Source: Bradyrhizobium sp. ARR65 (lineage in GTDB: Bacteria; Pseudomonadota; Alphaproteobacteria; Rhizobiales; Xanthobacteraceae). From it: DNA of 64,000 bases. The position numbers were made by a program, and so were the translations under genes. Below are positions 17,585 through 25,799 of the stretch, piece by piece (the first letter of the stretch is position 1; the number at the start of each line of letters is the position of its first letter). The notes below the pieces were generated by a model. That model saw only the letters and a list, made by a program, of their open reading frames with translations, was not told the origin of the DNA and searched no databases. Where the stretch lies: contig NZ_AWZU01000008.1 in NCBI RefSeq assembly GCF_000472385.1, positions 124,001 through 188,000 of the forward strand, written 5' to 3'.

Positions 17585-17630
17585 GGTGTAATGTAATGTT
17601 ATAACGTATGGCGTGTTATGGTATTACACC
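17585..17630. promoter_or_regulatory. Double Zur-box-like operator between zur and the divergent small gene
   Basis: Two similar sites face each other: GTAATGTTATAAC at 17593-17605 on the plus strand and GTAATACCATAAC as the reverse complement of 17615-17627. An outer inverted repeat GGTGTAAT (17585-17592) / ATTACACC (17623-17630) frames them. The GTTATAAC core recurs at 18986 and matches the AT-rich palindromes bound by Zur. It lies just upstream of zur, so autoregulation is likely. Confidence 0.65.
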
Positions 17631-17656
17631 ACGGGTCGTCAAGGCGAGACTTTAAA

Positions 17657-18157
17657 ATGCATCGTGATCCGGATCCGAGCGCAGCTTGCACGCACGCGCA
17701 TTGTGATGTCATCGACGCCGAGGCGGTGCAGAGTCGCGCCCGCTCCTACGCTGCGTCGAAAGGGACGCGGTTCACCCCGACGCGTCAACGCGTGCTGGCG
17801 TTGCTTGCGGCGACTGGGAAACCAATTGCCGCCTACGAGATCGCCGAGAAGCTTAGCGGTTCGCGGAAGGTGCAGGCCGTTCAGGTCTACCGTGCCCTCG
17901 AATTCCTGCAGGAGGCAGGGTGCGTCCATCGGTTGGCCTCCCGCTCCGCTTTCTTCGCCTGCGATCATCGCCATGGAGAAGGTGAGACTGTGGTCTTTAT
18001 GGTTTGCAGCCAGTGCGGCGCGGTTCAGGAAGCGGCCTCGGACCTGGTGGCACGCGGCCTGCGAGGCGCGGCGAAAACGACTGGCTTCAGGCCCCGACAT
18101 CCGATGATTGAGGTCGAGGGCGAGTGCGCAAAATGCGCGGGCGAATCGGTGAGCTGA
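17657..18157 (+). CDS. zur: Zinc uptake regulator Zur (Fur family)
   Basis: A 166-residue repressor from ATG 17657. The N-terminal winged helix includes 'FTPTRQRVLALLAATGKPIAAYEI' and 'VQVYRALEFLQEAGCVHRL'. The structural zinc site is complete: C117-x2-C120 and C157-x2-C160. A regulatory site is suggested by 'CDHRH' (residues 102-106). The extra Cys/His 'CTHAHC' at residues 11-16 is unusual and could add metal binding. Its place amid znu and COG0523 genes makes Zur far more likely than Fur or Mur. It represses when zinc-loaded. Confidence 0.9.
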   Translation: MHRDPDPSAACTHAHCDVIDAEAVQSRARSYAASKGTRFTPTRQRVLALLAATGKPIAAYEIAEKLSGSRKVQAVQVYRALEFLQEAGCVHRLASRSAFFACDHRHGEGETVVFMVCSQCGAVQEAASDLVARGLRGAAKTTGFRPRHPMIEVEGECAKCAGESVS

Positions 18158-18370
18158 CATCTTGAGTTCGGTGGGCAGACTCGAAGACCGGTCCCTGGGC
18201 GCTCAGAAGAGAAGGGCAATCTCCTCTTCAAGGCGCAACGAGAATCTGCCGGCAAAGTGACGAGATGTCCGCAAGCGTCAGCGCCTGCGCTGGCTCGTCT
18301 TGCTGCCCATGAGCAGCAATTTCCACGGGCAGCGGTCCGCCCGACTGCCCGCGTTTCGATGCTTTTTGGG

Positions 18371-18754
18371 TCACTCAGGCCGGAAACAATAGGCCGCGAT
18401 CTTGTTTCCGTCGAGATCGCGAGCGTAAGCGGCGTAGGCGTTCGGCGCCCAATCGCGCGGGCCAACGGCCCCTTCATCTTTGCCCCCGGCCGCAAGGGCG
18501 GTCTTGTGGAAGGCGGCGACCGCGGCCCGGCTTGGAGCAGTGAAGCTGATCGTGCCACCATTGGCAAAGCACGCGGGCTGCCCGTTGGCCGGCTTCAACA
18601 CAAAGAACTCTGGGGCAGACTCGCCCCAGATCGATCCGCCGTCGCCGAGATCGGTCAGGCGCTTATATCCAAGTGTCCCTAACACGCTATCGTAGAATGA
18701 TCGCGCTTTGACCAGGTCGTTGGTCCCGACAGTAACATGCGTGAACATCGCCAT
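18371..18754 (-). CDS. VOC-family (glyoxalase/bleomycin-resistance-like) protein
   Basis: A 127-residue single-module VOC protein: 'FTHVTVGTNDLVKARSFYDSVLGTLGYKRL' at the N-terminus, 'GGTISFTAPSRAAVAAFHKTALAAGG' in the middle and 'YAAYARDLDGNKIAAYC' at the C-terminus. A dimer would be the active form. The reaction is unknown. A good GAGGATCC ribosome site precedes the ATG. A Zur-box-like palindrome at 18793-18812 lies about 40 bases upstream, suggesting induction in zinc shortage. Confidence 0.8.
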   Translation of the reverse strand: MAMFTHVTVGTNDLVKARSFYDSVLGTLGYKRLTDLGDGGSIWGESAPEFFVLKPANGQPACFANGGTISFTAPSRAAVAAFHKTALAAGGKDEGAVGPRDWAPNAYAAYARDLDGNKIAAYCFRPE

Positions 18755-18792
18755 ATGGATCCTCCCTCGTTGGCGCCTTGGGCGGCGACCAA

Positions 18793-18812
18793 TGTAATAT
18801 TATAACGTTACA
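18793..18812. promoter_or_regulatory. Zur-box-like palindrome upstream of the VOC gene
   Basis: The 20-base site TGTAATATTATAACGTTACA is an imperfect palindrome (16 of 20 positions symmetric) that shares the TATAAC core and GTTAC arm with the site before the first GTPase gene. It sits between the divergent VOC gene (start 18754) and the GTPase gene (start 19002). Confidence 0.65.
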
Positions 18813-18978
18813 TACATGGCGAGCAAGCCGCCAGAAGCGCCATCAATGGCAACGGACATTGCCAGAACTTCTCCGATTGAGGCCCATGTTAGGATTCGAG
18901 CGTCTGCGCCAGACCGCAAATGTTGCGGCGGCACAATCGATCGTAATGAGCCCATAAGAATCGCGTTGCCTGTCCAAA

Positions 18979-18998
18979 CGTAACGTTATAACGTTGCA
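18979..18998. promoter_or_regulatory. Zur-box-like palindrome directly before the first COG0523 GTPase gene
   Basis: Contains the perfect 14-base palindrome AACGTTATAACGTT at 18982-18995, flanked by GTAAC/GTTGC arms. It ends four bases before the ATG at 19002, so bound repressor would cover the ribosome-site region or transcription start. Almost no leader is left, so the mRNA may be nearly leaderless. Confidence 0.7.
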
Positions 18999-19001
18999 AC
19001 G

Positions 19002-20243
19002 ATGGCCAACTTCTTGTGCGGCGATGACATAGATCAACCGATTCCGGTGACGATCCTTACTGGCTTTCTGGGCGCGGGGAAGTCCACGCTGCTCAATGAG
19101 CTCTTAGCGAGCGAAGCGTTTGCAGATACCGCCATTGTCATCAACGAGTTCGGCGATGTCTCAATCGATCACGACCTCGTTCGCGTGAGCAATCGCGAGC
19201 TGATGGTGACAACGACGGGTTGCCTCTGCTGCACTGCCGCCAGCGACATCAGATCTTCCCTGTTCGAACTCTACGACGCTCTGGAAAATGACGCTGTCCC
19301 GCCTTTCAAGCGCGTGATCGTCGAGACGACCGGGCTCGCCGATCCCGCCCCTATCATCAATCAGATCACACCGGGTGGAATTCCGGCGGCGGGGTACCGC
19401 GATCATGTCGTAGCACGATGCTTTCAATTGTCTGGCCTCGTCTGCGCAATCGACGTGACCACCATCGAAGACTCGATGGAGCGGCATTTCGAATGCATGA
19501 AGCAGGTGGCGTTCGCTGATCGTATCGTCCTGACCAAGACAGATGTTGGCGTGGAAGCAAACCCGCGTGCGACGGGAGTCCTGCAGAAGGTCCGCGAAAT
19601 CAATCCAGCCGCCGCCATCGTGGACCGTCACGGCGTCGGATTCGATCTCCCGACCCTGTTTGCGCCGCGTCGCTATGTTCCTTCCGAACAAGGTGGCGAC
19701 GTTGAGGGGTGGCTGGCTTTAGAGCAGGCGTTGGGCCAACAGGAACACGCTCACAAGCAACGTCCAACCCCCAGCCATCATGTGGCCGGCGGCATACAGA
19801 GCCTGGCATTGCTCGAAGACCGTCCGGTCTCGTCGAGAAATCTCGCCACCTTCCTTGACCTTCTCAAGGCCGTCACCGGCCCGCAACTACTCCGGCTCAA
19901 GGGACTGGTTGGACTAGAGGACGATCCGGACCGGCCTCTCGTCGTGCACGGCGTTCAGCATGCGATCTATCAGCATCGGCTGCCGGCTTGGCCCTCGGAC
20001 GATCGTCGCACGCGGATTGTCGTCATTACCCACAACCTCGACGACTCTGTAATCAAGAACCTGTTCACAACGATCACGGGTATTTCCGCGCGTGAAAAGG
20101 CCAGAATGGTGCTGACTCTCGTAGGTCTGAGCGTCCTCGGCTTTGCGCTTGTCGCGGGGCTATTACTCACTTTCCACGAGCGCGCCACAGCGCTCTTCGA
20201 ATCCACCCCCACGATTCAGAATTCAACAAGCTCCAAAAACTGA
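19002..20243 (+). CDS. COG0523 (CobW/ZagA-type) GTPase with a C-terminal membrane helix
   Basis: A 413-residue G3E GTPase. The P-loop GFLGAGKST is at residues 21-29, the metal-binding CLCC at 74-77, and 'ETTGLADP' and 'LTKTDV' follow as further nucleotide motifs. The CobW C-terminal domain is recognisable ('LKGLVGLEDDPDRPLVVHGVQH', 'RIVVITHNLD'). After it comes a hydrophobic stretch (about residues 369-391, 'LTLVGLSVLGFALVAGLLLTF') that should anchor the protein to the membrane, which is unusual for this family. Expected role: GTP-dependent zinc delivery during shortage, under Zur. First of a likely operon to znuB. Confidence 0.85.
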   Translation: MANFLCGDDIDQPIPVTILTGFLGAGKSTLLNELLASEAFADTAIVINEFGDVSIDHDLVRVSNRELMVTTTGCLCCTAASDIRSSLFELYDALENDAVPPFKRVIVETTGLADPAPIINQITPGGIPAAGYRDHVVARCFQLSGLVCAIDVTTIEDSMERHFECMKQVAFADRIVLTKTDVGVEANPRATGVLQKVREINPAAAIVDRHGVGFDLPTLFAPRRYVPSEQGGDVEGWLALEQALGQQEHAHKQRPTPSHHVAGGIQSLALLEDRPVSSRNLATFLDLLKAVTGPQLLRLKGLVGLEDDPDRPLVVHGVQHAIYQHRLPAWPSDDRRTRIVVITHNLDDSVIKNLFTTITGISAREKARMVLTLVGLSVLGFALVAGLLLTFHERATALFESTPTIQNSTSSKN

Positions 20244-20254
20244 AAGGACAACGT

Positions 20255-21235
20255 ATGAGCAGTGCCGCCGGACAGACTCCCGTTACCGTTCTCACCGGAT
20301 ACCTCGGTGCCGGGAAAACAACTTTGCTGAATCGGATTTTGACGGAGACACATGGCAGGCGCTACGCCGTCATCGTGAATGAATTCGGCGAGGTCGGAAT
20401 CGACAATGATCTGATCGTCAACGCGGACGAGGAAATATTTGAGATGAACAACGGGTGCATTTGCTGCACCGTAAGAGGTGACCTTATTAGGATTCTGGAA
20501 GGACTCATGAAGCGGCGCGGGAAGTTCGACGGAATCATCGTCGAAACCACCGGGCTTGCCGATCCGGCGCCCGTGGCGCAAACCTTTCTCGTCGACGATG
20601 ACGTTCGTCGCAACACAAAGCTCGACGCCATCGTCACGGTCATCGACGCAAAACATCTCCTCGGAGAGATCGACCACGCGCACGAAGCGCAAGAGCAGAT
20701 CGCATTCGCCGACGTGGTTTTGCTGAACAAGACCGACCTGGTTTCGGAGCCAGACATCAAGGCGATCGAGGCGCGCATTCGTTCGATCAACCCCTATGCC
20801 ATGATCCATCGTACCGAACGTTGCGCACTTGATCTCGAAAAGGTCCTGGATCGGAATGCGTTCGACCTCAACAGGGTTCTCGAGTTCGAGCCCGGCTTCC
20901 TCAACGAAGTCCACGACCATGAGCACGACAGTCACGTGAACAGCCTGTCATTGACGACTGAGACGCCGCTCGTTGCCCAGAGATTCTTACCGTGGATACA
21001 GGAGGTCGCCCAGCAGTTCGGGACTGATATTCTTCGCCTCAAGGGCATTCTTCAATTCCAGGACGACCCCGATCGCTTCGTCATTCAGGGCGTTCACATG
21101 CTGCTCGAAGGCGATCATCAGCGCCCCTGGAAGCCTGACGAGCCTAGGACAAGTCGTCTGGTCTTTATTGGCCGCGATTTGCCGGAGGACGTTCTAAGGG
21201 AAGGCTTTAACCGCTGCCAAAGTTCGAGTCATTGA
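20255..21235 (+). CDS. COG0523 (CobW-type) GTPase
   Basis: A 326-residue G3E GTPase, complete without a membrane tail. P-loop GYLGAGKTT at residues 15-23, metal motif CICC at 70-73 region ('NNGCICCTVRGD'), 'ETTGLADPAPV', and G4 'LNKTDLV'. A short His/Asp-rich loop 'VHDHEHDSH' precedes the C-terminal domain, as in zinc-linked members. It lies 11 bases after the first GTPase gene with an AAAGGA ribosome site. The two are clearly different paralogues. Probably a zinc metallochaperone for essential zinc enzymes. Confidence 0.85.
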   Translation: MSSAAGQTPVTVLTGYLGAGKTTLLNRILTETHGRRYAVIVNEFGEVGIDNDLIVNADEEIFEMNNGCICCTVRGDLIRILEGLMKRRGKFDGIIVETTGLADPAPVAQTFLVDDDVRRNTKLDAIVTVIDAKHLLGEIDHAHEAQEQIAFADVVLLNKTDLVSEPDIKAIEARIRSINPYAMIHRTERCALDLEKVLDRNAFDLNRVLEFEPGFLNEVHDHEHDSHVNSLSLTTETPLVAQRFLPWIQEVAQQFGTDILRLKGILQFQDDPDRFVIQGVHMLLEGDHQRPWKPDEPRTSRLVFIGRDLPEDVLREGFNRCQSSSH

Positions 21236-21269
21236 CGCAAGGCCCACCTTGGGCGACCGCGGTCACAGC

Positions 21270-21650
21270 ATGACAGGAGACACTTCGTCTCCTGTCGTGC
21301 CTAACAAGCCGAGAGGAATCGCAAATCAAATTCGGAGGCCGAGCGTGTCAAAAACTGCTTTTGCTTTGGGTCTGCGCGCCCAAAGAACCGGCTATCCCGA
21401 GGCGGTTCAGCAACTTAAGCTGCAGACGCAGAAGCTGCTTGGCTTGGCAGATGATGTCACGATCTCCGTGACGGAGCTTTCCTGTCGTGAGCCGGGATGT
21501 CCCGATGTTGAAACTGTCGTCGCGATTTTGAGAGAGGGAGAGAAGCCATCCATCGCAAAAGTTCATAGGTCGATCCCGGAGGTCACTCCCGATGAACTTA
21601 AAGCAGCATTTGAACTGGCTTTGCCTAAAACGCTAGGCCGCCAATCATGA
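21270..21650 (+). CDS. Small cytosolic protein of the zinc operon
   Basis: A 126-residue protein from ATG 21270. The core 'ADDVTISVTELSCREPGCPDVETVVAILREGEKPSIAKVHRSI' with a C-x4-C pair is shared, as I recall it, with small alphaproteobacterial proteins found next to COG0523 and znu genes, sometimes labelled nitrate-reductase-like. The two cysteines could bind metal. Its stop overlaps the znuA start as ATGA, tying it to the importer. Function is unknown. Confidence 0.6.
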   Translation: MTGDTSSPVVPNKPRGIANQIRRPSVSKTAFALGLRAQRTGYPEAVQQLKLQTQKLLGLADDVTISVTELSCREPGCPDVETVVAILREGEKPSIAKVHRSIPEVTPDELKAAFELALPKTLGRQS

Positions 21651-22528
21651 GAAAGATTAACATCGGTGTAGCGGCGGCGGCACTAATCATGCTTGGCGCC
21701 GTCACGAATATACGTGCCGCCAATGAAAAGATCGTCGTCGTGGCGGCTGAGAACTTCTACGGTGACGTAGCGCAGCAGATCGGGGGTGACACAGTTTCGG
21801 TCACCAGCGTCCTGAGCAGTCCCGATCAGGATCCACACCTGTTCGAAACATCCCCATCCGTCGTTCGCGGCTTGGCTGCCGCACAGGTCGTTATCGAAAA
21901 TGGCGCTCAATACGACCCATGGATGGACGGGCTACTCAAGGCCGCGCCGAAACCCGGACGCGTTGTGATCATGGCTGCAGACCTGATGCACAAGAAGGCC
22001 GGCGACAATCCGCATCTATGGTACGATCCGGCCACGATGCCCGCGCTCGCGAAGGCGGTCGCCGCCGCGTTCACCGCAGCTGATCCTGCCCATTCGGACA
22101 GGTACGATGCTCAGCTCAATTCCTTTCTTGCCTCGCTCAGGCCAATGAACGACAAGATCGCTACTATTCGCAATAAGTATGCCGGTCTCCCAGTCACGGC
22201 GACAGAGCCGGTCTTCGGTTACATGGCAGCCGCATTGCGTCTGACGATGCTCAATCAGAGATTTCAGCTCGCGGTCATGAACAACACCGAGCCGAGCGCC
22301 AGTGACGTTGGTGCCTTCGAGCGGGACCTGGAGCGGCACAATGCGCGCATCATGTTCTATAACAAGCAGGCGTCAGATCGGGTGGTTCAGCATATGGTTG
22401 ACCTTGCGCACAAGTCCAATGTTCCAGTCGTGGGCGTGACCGAGACCACCCCACCCGGATTGTCGTACCAGGATTGGATGTTGACGCAGCTCGAAGCGAC
22501 TGAAAAGGCCCTGGCCGGAAACCCCTGA
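21647..22528 (+). CDS. znuA: Zinc ABC transporter substrate-binding protein ZnuA
   Basis: A 293-residue periplasmic cluster A-I binding protein. The signal peptide covers residues 1-24 (VTNIRA|AN). Metal ligands are expected at His64 ('QDPHLFE') and His123 ('DNPHLWYD') with a further pair in the C-terminal lobe ('GYMAAALRL' and 'VVGVTETTPP' regions). The long His-rich loop of E. coli ZnuA is absent, as in several alphaproteobacteria. Overlaps the next gene (TGATG), so it is translated with the ATPase. Manganese specificity is possible in this family but the Zur context argues for zinc. Confidence 0.85.
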   Translation: MRKINIGVAAAALIMLGAVTNIRAANEKIVVVAAENFYGDVAQQIGGDTVSVTSVLSSPDQDPHLFETSPSVVRGLAAAQVVIENGAQYDPWMDGLLKAAPKPGRVVIMAADLMHKKAGDNPHLWYDPATMPALAKAVAAAFTAADPAHSDRYDAQLNSFLASLRPMNDKIATIRNKYAGLPVTATEPVFGYMAAALRLTMLNQRFQLAVMNNTEPSASDVGAFERDLERHNARIMFYNKQASDRVVQHMVDLAHKSNVPVVGVTETTPPGLSYQDWMLTQLEATEKALAGNP

Positions 22529-23346
22529 TGAACGTACTCGAGTTCGATCACGCAAGCATTCGGATCGGCGGCCATGTCGTCCTGGCGGAGACGAGCTTCG
22601 CGATCAAACAGGGTGAATTCATCGGCGTCCTTGGTCCCAATGGGTCTGGCAAGACCACACTGATGCGCTCCATCCTCGGCCTCCTGCGGCCGAGCGCGGG
22701 AAGTATCTTCGTATTCGGCCGTACGCCACGGCGCGGGAATGCCCTCATCGGTTACGTTCCGCAGGTGCGCACGGTGGCGCCGGACTTGCGCATGCGTGGG
22801 TTCGACTTTATCGCGAGTTCCATTCGCGGCGATCGGTGGGGTCTGCCGACGCGTGGGCAAGCCGACCGCAACATGATCGATGACTCACTCGCGGCGGTGG
22901 GGGCGCTCGACCTCGCCGAGCGTCCGCTGTCGGACATGTCGGGCGGTGAGCGGCAACGGCTGCTACTGGCCCAAGCGCTGCTCGGCGAACCGAAATTACT
23001 GCTGCTCGACGAACCGTTGATCAGCCTCGATCAGCGCTATCAGGAGACGATTATCGAACTGGTTGGCCGCTTCGCTCGGGAGCGCAATATAACTGTACTA
23101 TTCAGTGCGCACGAGCTCAACCAACTGATCGGAGCGCTCGATCGCGTGCTTTACCTCGGCAATGGCCGCGCCGCACTAGGGACGGTGGCGGAGGTAGTGA
23201 CGTCGCCCGTGTTGTCACAACTCTACGGGACGGATATCGACGTCGTCCACGCCGACGGGCACATCTTCGTATTTTCCCGAGGCCGCGACGTCGAGCGCCA
23301 CGACCATCTGCATGACCATGCTCAGGATCGTCAACACCATGCTTGA
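22528..23346 (+). CDS. znuC: Zinc ABC transporter ATP-binding protein ZnuC
   Basis: A 272-residue ABC ATPase with Walker A GPNGSGKTT (36-44), signature 'MSGGERQRLLLAQALL' and Walker B 'LLLLDEP'. The C-terminus carries a His-rich tail ('VERHDHLHDHAQDRQHH') that might sense or bind zinc, a feature seen in some ZnuC proteins. It follows znuA with a TGATG overlap and the permease start falls near its end. It powers zinc import. Confidence 0.85.
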   Translation: MNVLEFDHASIRIGGHVVLAETSFAIKQGEFIGVLGPNGSGKTTLMRSILGLLRPSAGSIFVFGRTPRRGNALIGYVPQVRTVAPDLRMRGFDFIASSIRGDRWGLPTRGQADRNMIDDSLAAVGALDLAERPLSDMSGGERQRLLLAQALLGEPKLLLLDEPLISLDQRYQETIIELVGRFARERNITVLFSAHELNQLIGALDRVLYLGNGRAALGTVAEVVTSPVLSQLYGTDIDVVHADGHIFVFSRGRDVERHDHLHDHAQDRQHHA

Positions 23347-24154
23347 CTACGATTTCATGAGAAACGCGTTCGCGGCCGCCGGAGTCGCAGCCGTGGTATC
23401 GGGCTTGGTGGGTTACTTCCTCGTGCTACGCGGACAGACCTTCGCCGGTCACGCGCTCGGGCATATCGGTTTTGCCGGCGCTACCGGCGCAATCTTGCTC
23501 GGCCTGGCACCGGTCTGGGGGCTTGTCGGGTTCACGGTTGCCGCCGGTATCGGGATGGGAGTAATGGGCGAGCGCGTCAGTGGCCGCGACGTAGCCATTG
23601 GCGTGGTCTTGTCGCTGGCACTCGGCTTCGGGCTACTGTTTCTGCACTACTATACGGCATTCGCTGCCCAAGCCACTTCGCTGCTGTTCGGCAACGTGCT
23701 TGCAGTCGACAGGTCGATGATCGCGACGCTCATCGCCCTGGGCCTGATCACGCTGGCCGCTTTGGCCGCGATCATGCGGCCGCTCATTTTTGCGAGCCTG
23801 CAGCCGGAACTTGCCGAAGCCAAGGGTGTGCCGCTGCGCTTCGTGTCCACCGCCTTCCTCGCAATCGTCGCTCTTGCAGTCTCGGAGAGCGCCCAGATTG
23901 TCGGCATTCTCCTGGTTTTCAGCCTCATGGTAGGACCGCCGGCGACCGCACAGCGGCTGGTGACCGGGTTTTGGAGCGGAATTACACTTTCAGCCGGGAT
24001 CGCGTTGGCCGAGGCTTGGCTCGGCATCACCATCGCCTATCATACGGACTGGCCGGTCAGCTTCTGCATCGCACTGCTGAGCGCCCTTGGTTATTTTGTC
24101 ACGCGCCTCCCGTTTGAAACGATGATTGTGCGGAACACGAGCCCACGAGTCTGA
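23342..24154 (+). CDS. znuB: Zinc ABC transporter permease ZnuB
   Basis: About 270 residues with eight to nine hydrophobic helices and the ABC-3 family pattern: 'MRNAFAAAGVAAVVSGLVGYFLVLRG', 'FAGHALGHIGFAGATGAILLG' and 'VGILLVFSLMVGPPATAQRL'. I favour ATG 23342, which overlaps the end of znuC by five bases; the frame is open to an ATG at 23312. Last gene of the zinc operon that appears to start at 19002. Confidence 0.85.
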   Translation, partial: LDYDFMRNAFAAAGVAAVVSGLVGYFLVLRGQTFAGHALGHIGFAGATGAILLGLAPVWGLVGFTVAAGIGMGVMGERVSGRDVAIGVVLSLALGFGLLFLHYYTAFAAQATSLLFGNVLAVDRSMIATLIALGLITLAALAAIMRPLIFASLQPELAEAKGVPLRFVSTAFLAIVALAVSESAQIVGILLVFSLMVGPPATAQRLVTGFWSGITLSAGIALAEAWLGITIAYHTDWPVSFCIALLSALGYFVTRLPFETMIVRNTSPRV

Positions 24155-24391
24155 CCGAAGCCTGGCGTGGGGCCGGCATCAAGAACCGCCGGCGCACGTT
24201 CAAGTATCACATGGGACCCTTGCGAATGGACAGAGAGCCACGTCGAGATTGCGCAGGCGATCAACACGGGCGATGCGGTTGCGCGATATCTCCGCGGCGT
24301 TCTTAAATCGATTGTGATTTCAAAATGCGCTGAGAATACCTTGATTGGTATCTACTTCGGTCCGTTCTTTTCATGTTGTGGACCTGCTGCG

Positions 24392-25462
24392 ATGAAGATG
24401 CAGGCGATACGCTACGTTCTCCTGAAATGGATCGACATCCTCCCTTTCGACGGTGGAGATGTTCCGTTGCAGTCTGCATTGGGCTTTCTCAAGACTGTTA
24501 GTCTCAGTGCCGCAATTACCGTGTGGGTCACGGCTGGATCTCTTGCAGCGGAGCAGCCGTGGGACGTTCCGGCTTGGTTGCGGGGCCATATTGGCGAGGG
24601 CGAGGGGCAGATCGCACGAGTGGTCTTGCAGAGGGCACGCGCCCTTTATCTGCGAAAGGTGAACGAAGGCGTCGTGAAAAATCCGTGCTATTTTGCCATG
24701 GACGCGACGCGTCCGAACTATTTGAGTGACGGCAGATTGGGAGACCGGTTTTACGTTATTTGCGAAGCTAACCAGTCGTTTCGTGCGATTCCCGCCGGTC
24801 ACGGCAGCGGTCGCGATTTGAAGGGTGTCGCGGATTTCTTGAACGGGAGAGAGTGCGCGAAGAATTTTAGCAATGCGATGAATTCGAATCTGACGGCCGG
24901 CGGCGCTTATGTGACACGTGAGACGAAAACGTCTTTTAAAGGTTATTATCGCGTCTCGACCAAACAAGATGCGATTCTGATACGCTCGTTTGTTCAGTTT
25001 GATGGCGAAGGCGAGACCGCCAACGCTAGACAGCGCGCCATCGGCGGACATGCGGCCGTCTCATTAAAGGGAGTATGTCTTCGAAAGGATCCGCGTAGTC
25101 CGTACGCGAACCAGAACGGTTACGTTCCGTTCGGGAATCTGGTGGACTACTCGGGCGGCCGCAGCGATGGCTGTACCAGTTGGTCGCGATCTGACGCCGG
25201 GCAAATCATCCCATTGCTGAAGGACAACCCGACGACGGTTTACATTTATCCGGAATCCCACGATATCGAAGCCGTCGCGCAAGCCATTGCAGCTCGTCAG
25301 TCGCCGTCACGCGTTGGGCTGTATTGGAGCGCCTTCTGCTTGAAGCAAATCGCCTCTCCGAAATTCTGGCCAAAAGAGGTTCTCGAGCCGATTCTTGCTC
25401 AATACCGAAAGGATCATCCAGAACCGCCCCCACGGCCACCCCCAGTTTGCAAGGAGCCGTGA
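24392..25462 (+). CDS. Murein L,D-transpeptidase catalytic-domain-family protein (YkuD_2 type)
   Basis: About 356 residues from ATG 24392 (the frame is open from 24167). A hydrophobic signal or anchor lies at about residues 28-52 ('FLKTVSLSAAITVWVTAGSLAA'). The C-terminal part has the YkuD_2 features: 'GGHAAVSLKGVCLRKDPRSP...NGYVPFG' and the catalytic-Cys motif 'GRSDGCTSWS'. It would act on peptidoglycan in the periplasm. GC is visibly lower than in the genes to either side. It stands alone, 240 bases after znuB. Confidence 0.65.
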   Translation: MKMQAIRYVLLKWIDILPFDGGDVPLQSALGFLKTVSLSAAITVWVTAGSLAAEQPWDVPAWLRGHIGEGEGQIARVVLQRARALYLRKVNEGVVKNPCYFAMDATRPNYLSDGRLGDRFYVICEANQSFRAIPAGHGSGRDLKGVADFLNGRECAKNFSNAMNSNLTAGGAYVTRETKTSFKGYYRVSTKQDAILIRSFVQFDGEGETANARQRAIGGHAAVSLKGVCLRKDPRSPYANQNGYVPFGNLVDYSGGRSDGCTSWSRSDAGQIIPLLKDNPTTVYIYPESHDIEAVAQAIAARQSPSRVGLYWSAFCLKQIASPKFWPKEVLEPILAQYRKDHPEPPPRPPPVCKEP

Positions 25463-25799
25463 ACGTTTCCCTTGTTTCTTTCTCTCGTTTCGCTCGTAGG
25501 CGGGGCCCACTTGACGGCCTAGCCAAAGACGTAACGACTGATAAAGAGAAGCGGGTCAGGACGCCAACGGGGCCGAACATATGGCCACTCCGACCACCGC
25601 CGCAAGCGTGAAGAAAACTCTTACCGACCTGGAGCCGTCGACACATGGCCCACCGCCGTCCTGGTCGTCAACTCCAATGTCCGCTTTGCGGCGACGAAAA
25701 GTCTTCGAGTTGGGAGAGAAAGGAGCCCGGTGACTGACGCCGAGATCGTATTGCTGGAGGTGCGCGAACAAATCCGCGCGCGGCGATGCCGCCGGAGGC
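25463..25799. other. Gap between transpeptidase-like and HEAT-repeat genes
   Basis: The two genes converge here. No gene and no strong terminator hairpin were seen. Composition changes sharply to very high GC from about 25735 onward. Confidence 0.4.

Noticed and set aside
18755..19001. Cobalamin riboswitch before the CobW-type gene
   Set aside because: No B12-box-like element was seen; the gap instead contains two Zur-box-like palindromes and the leader is nearly absent.
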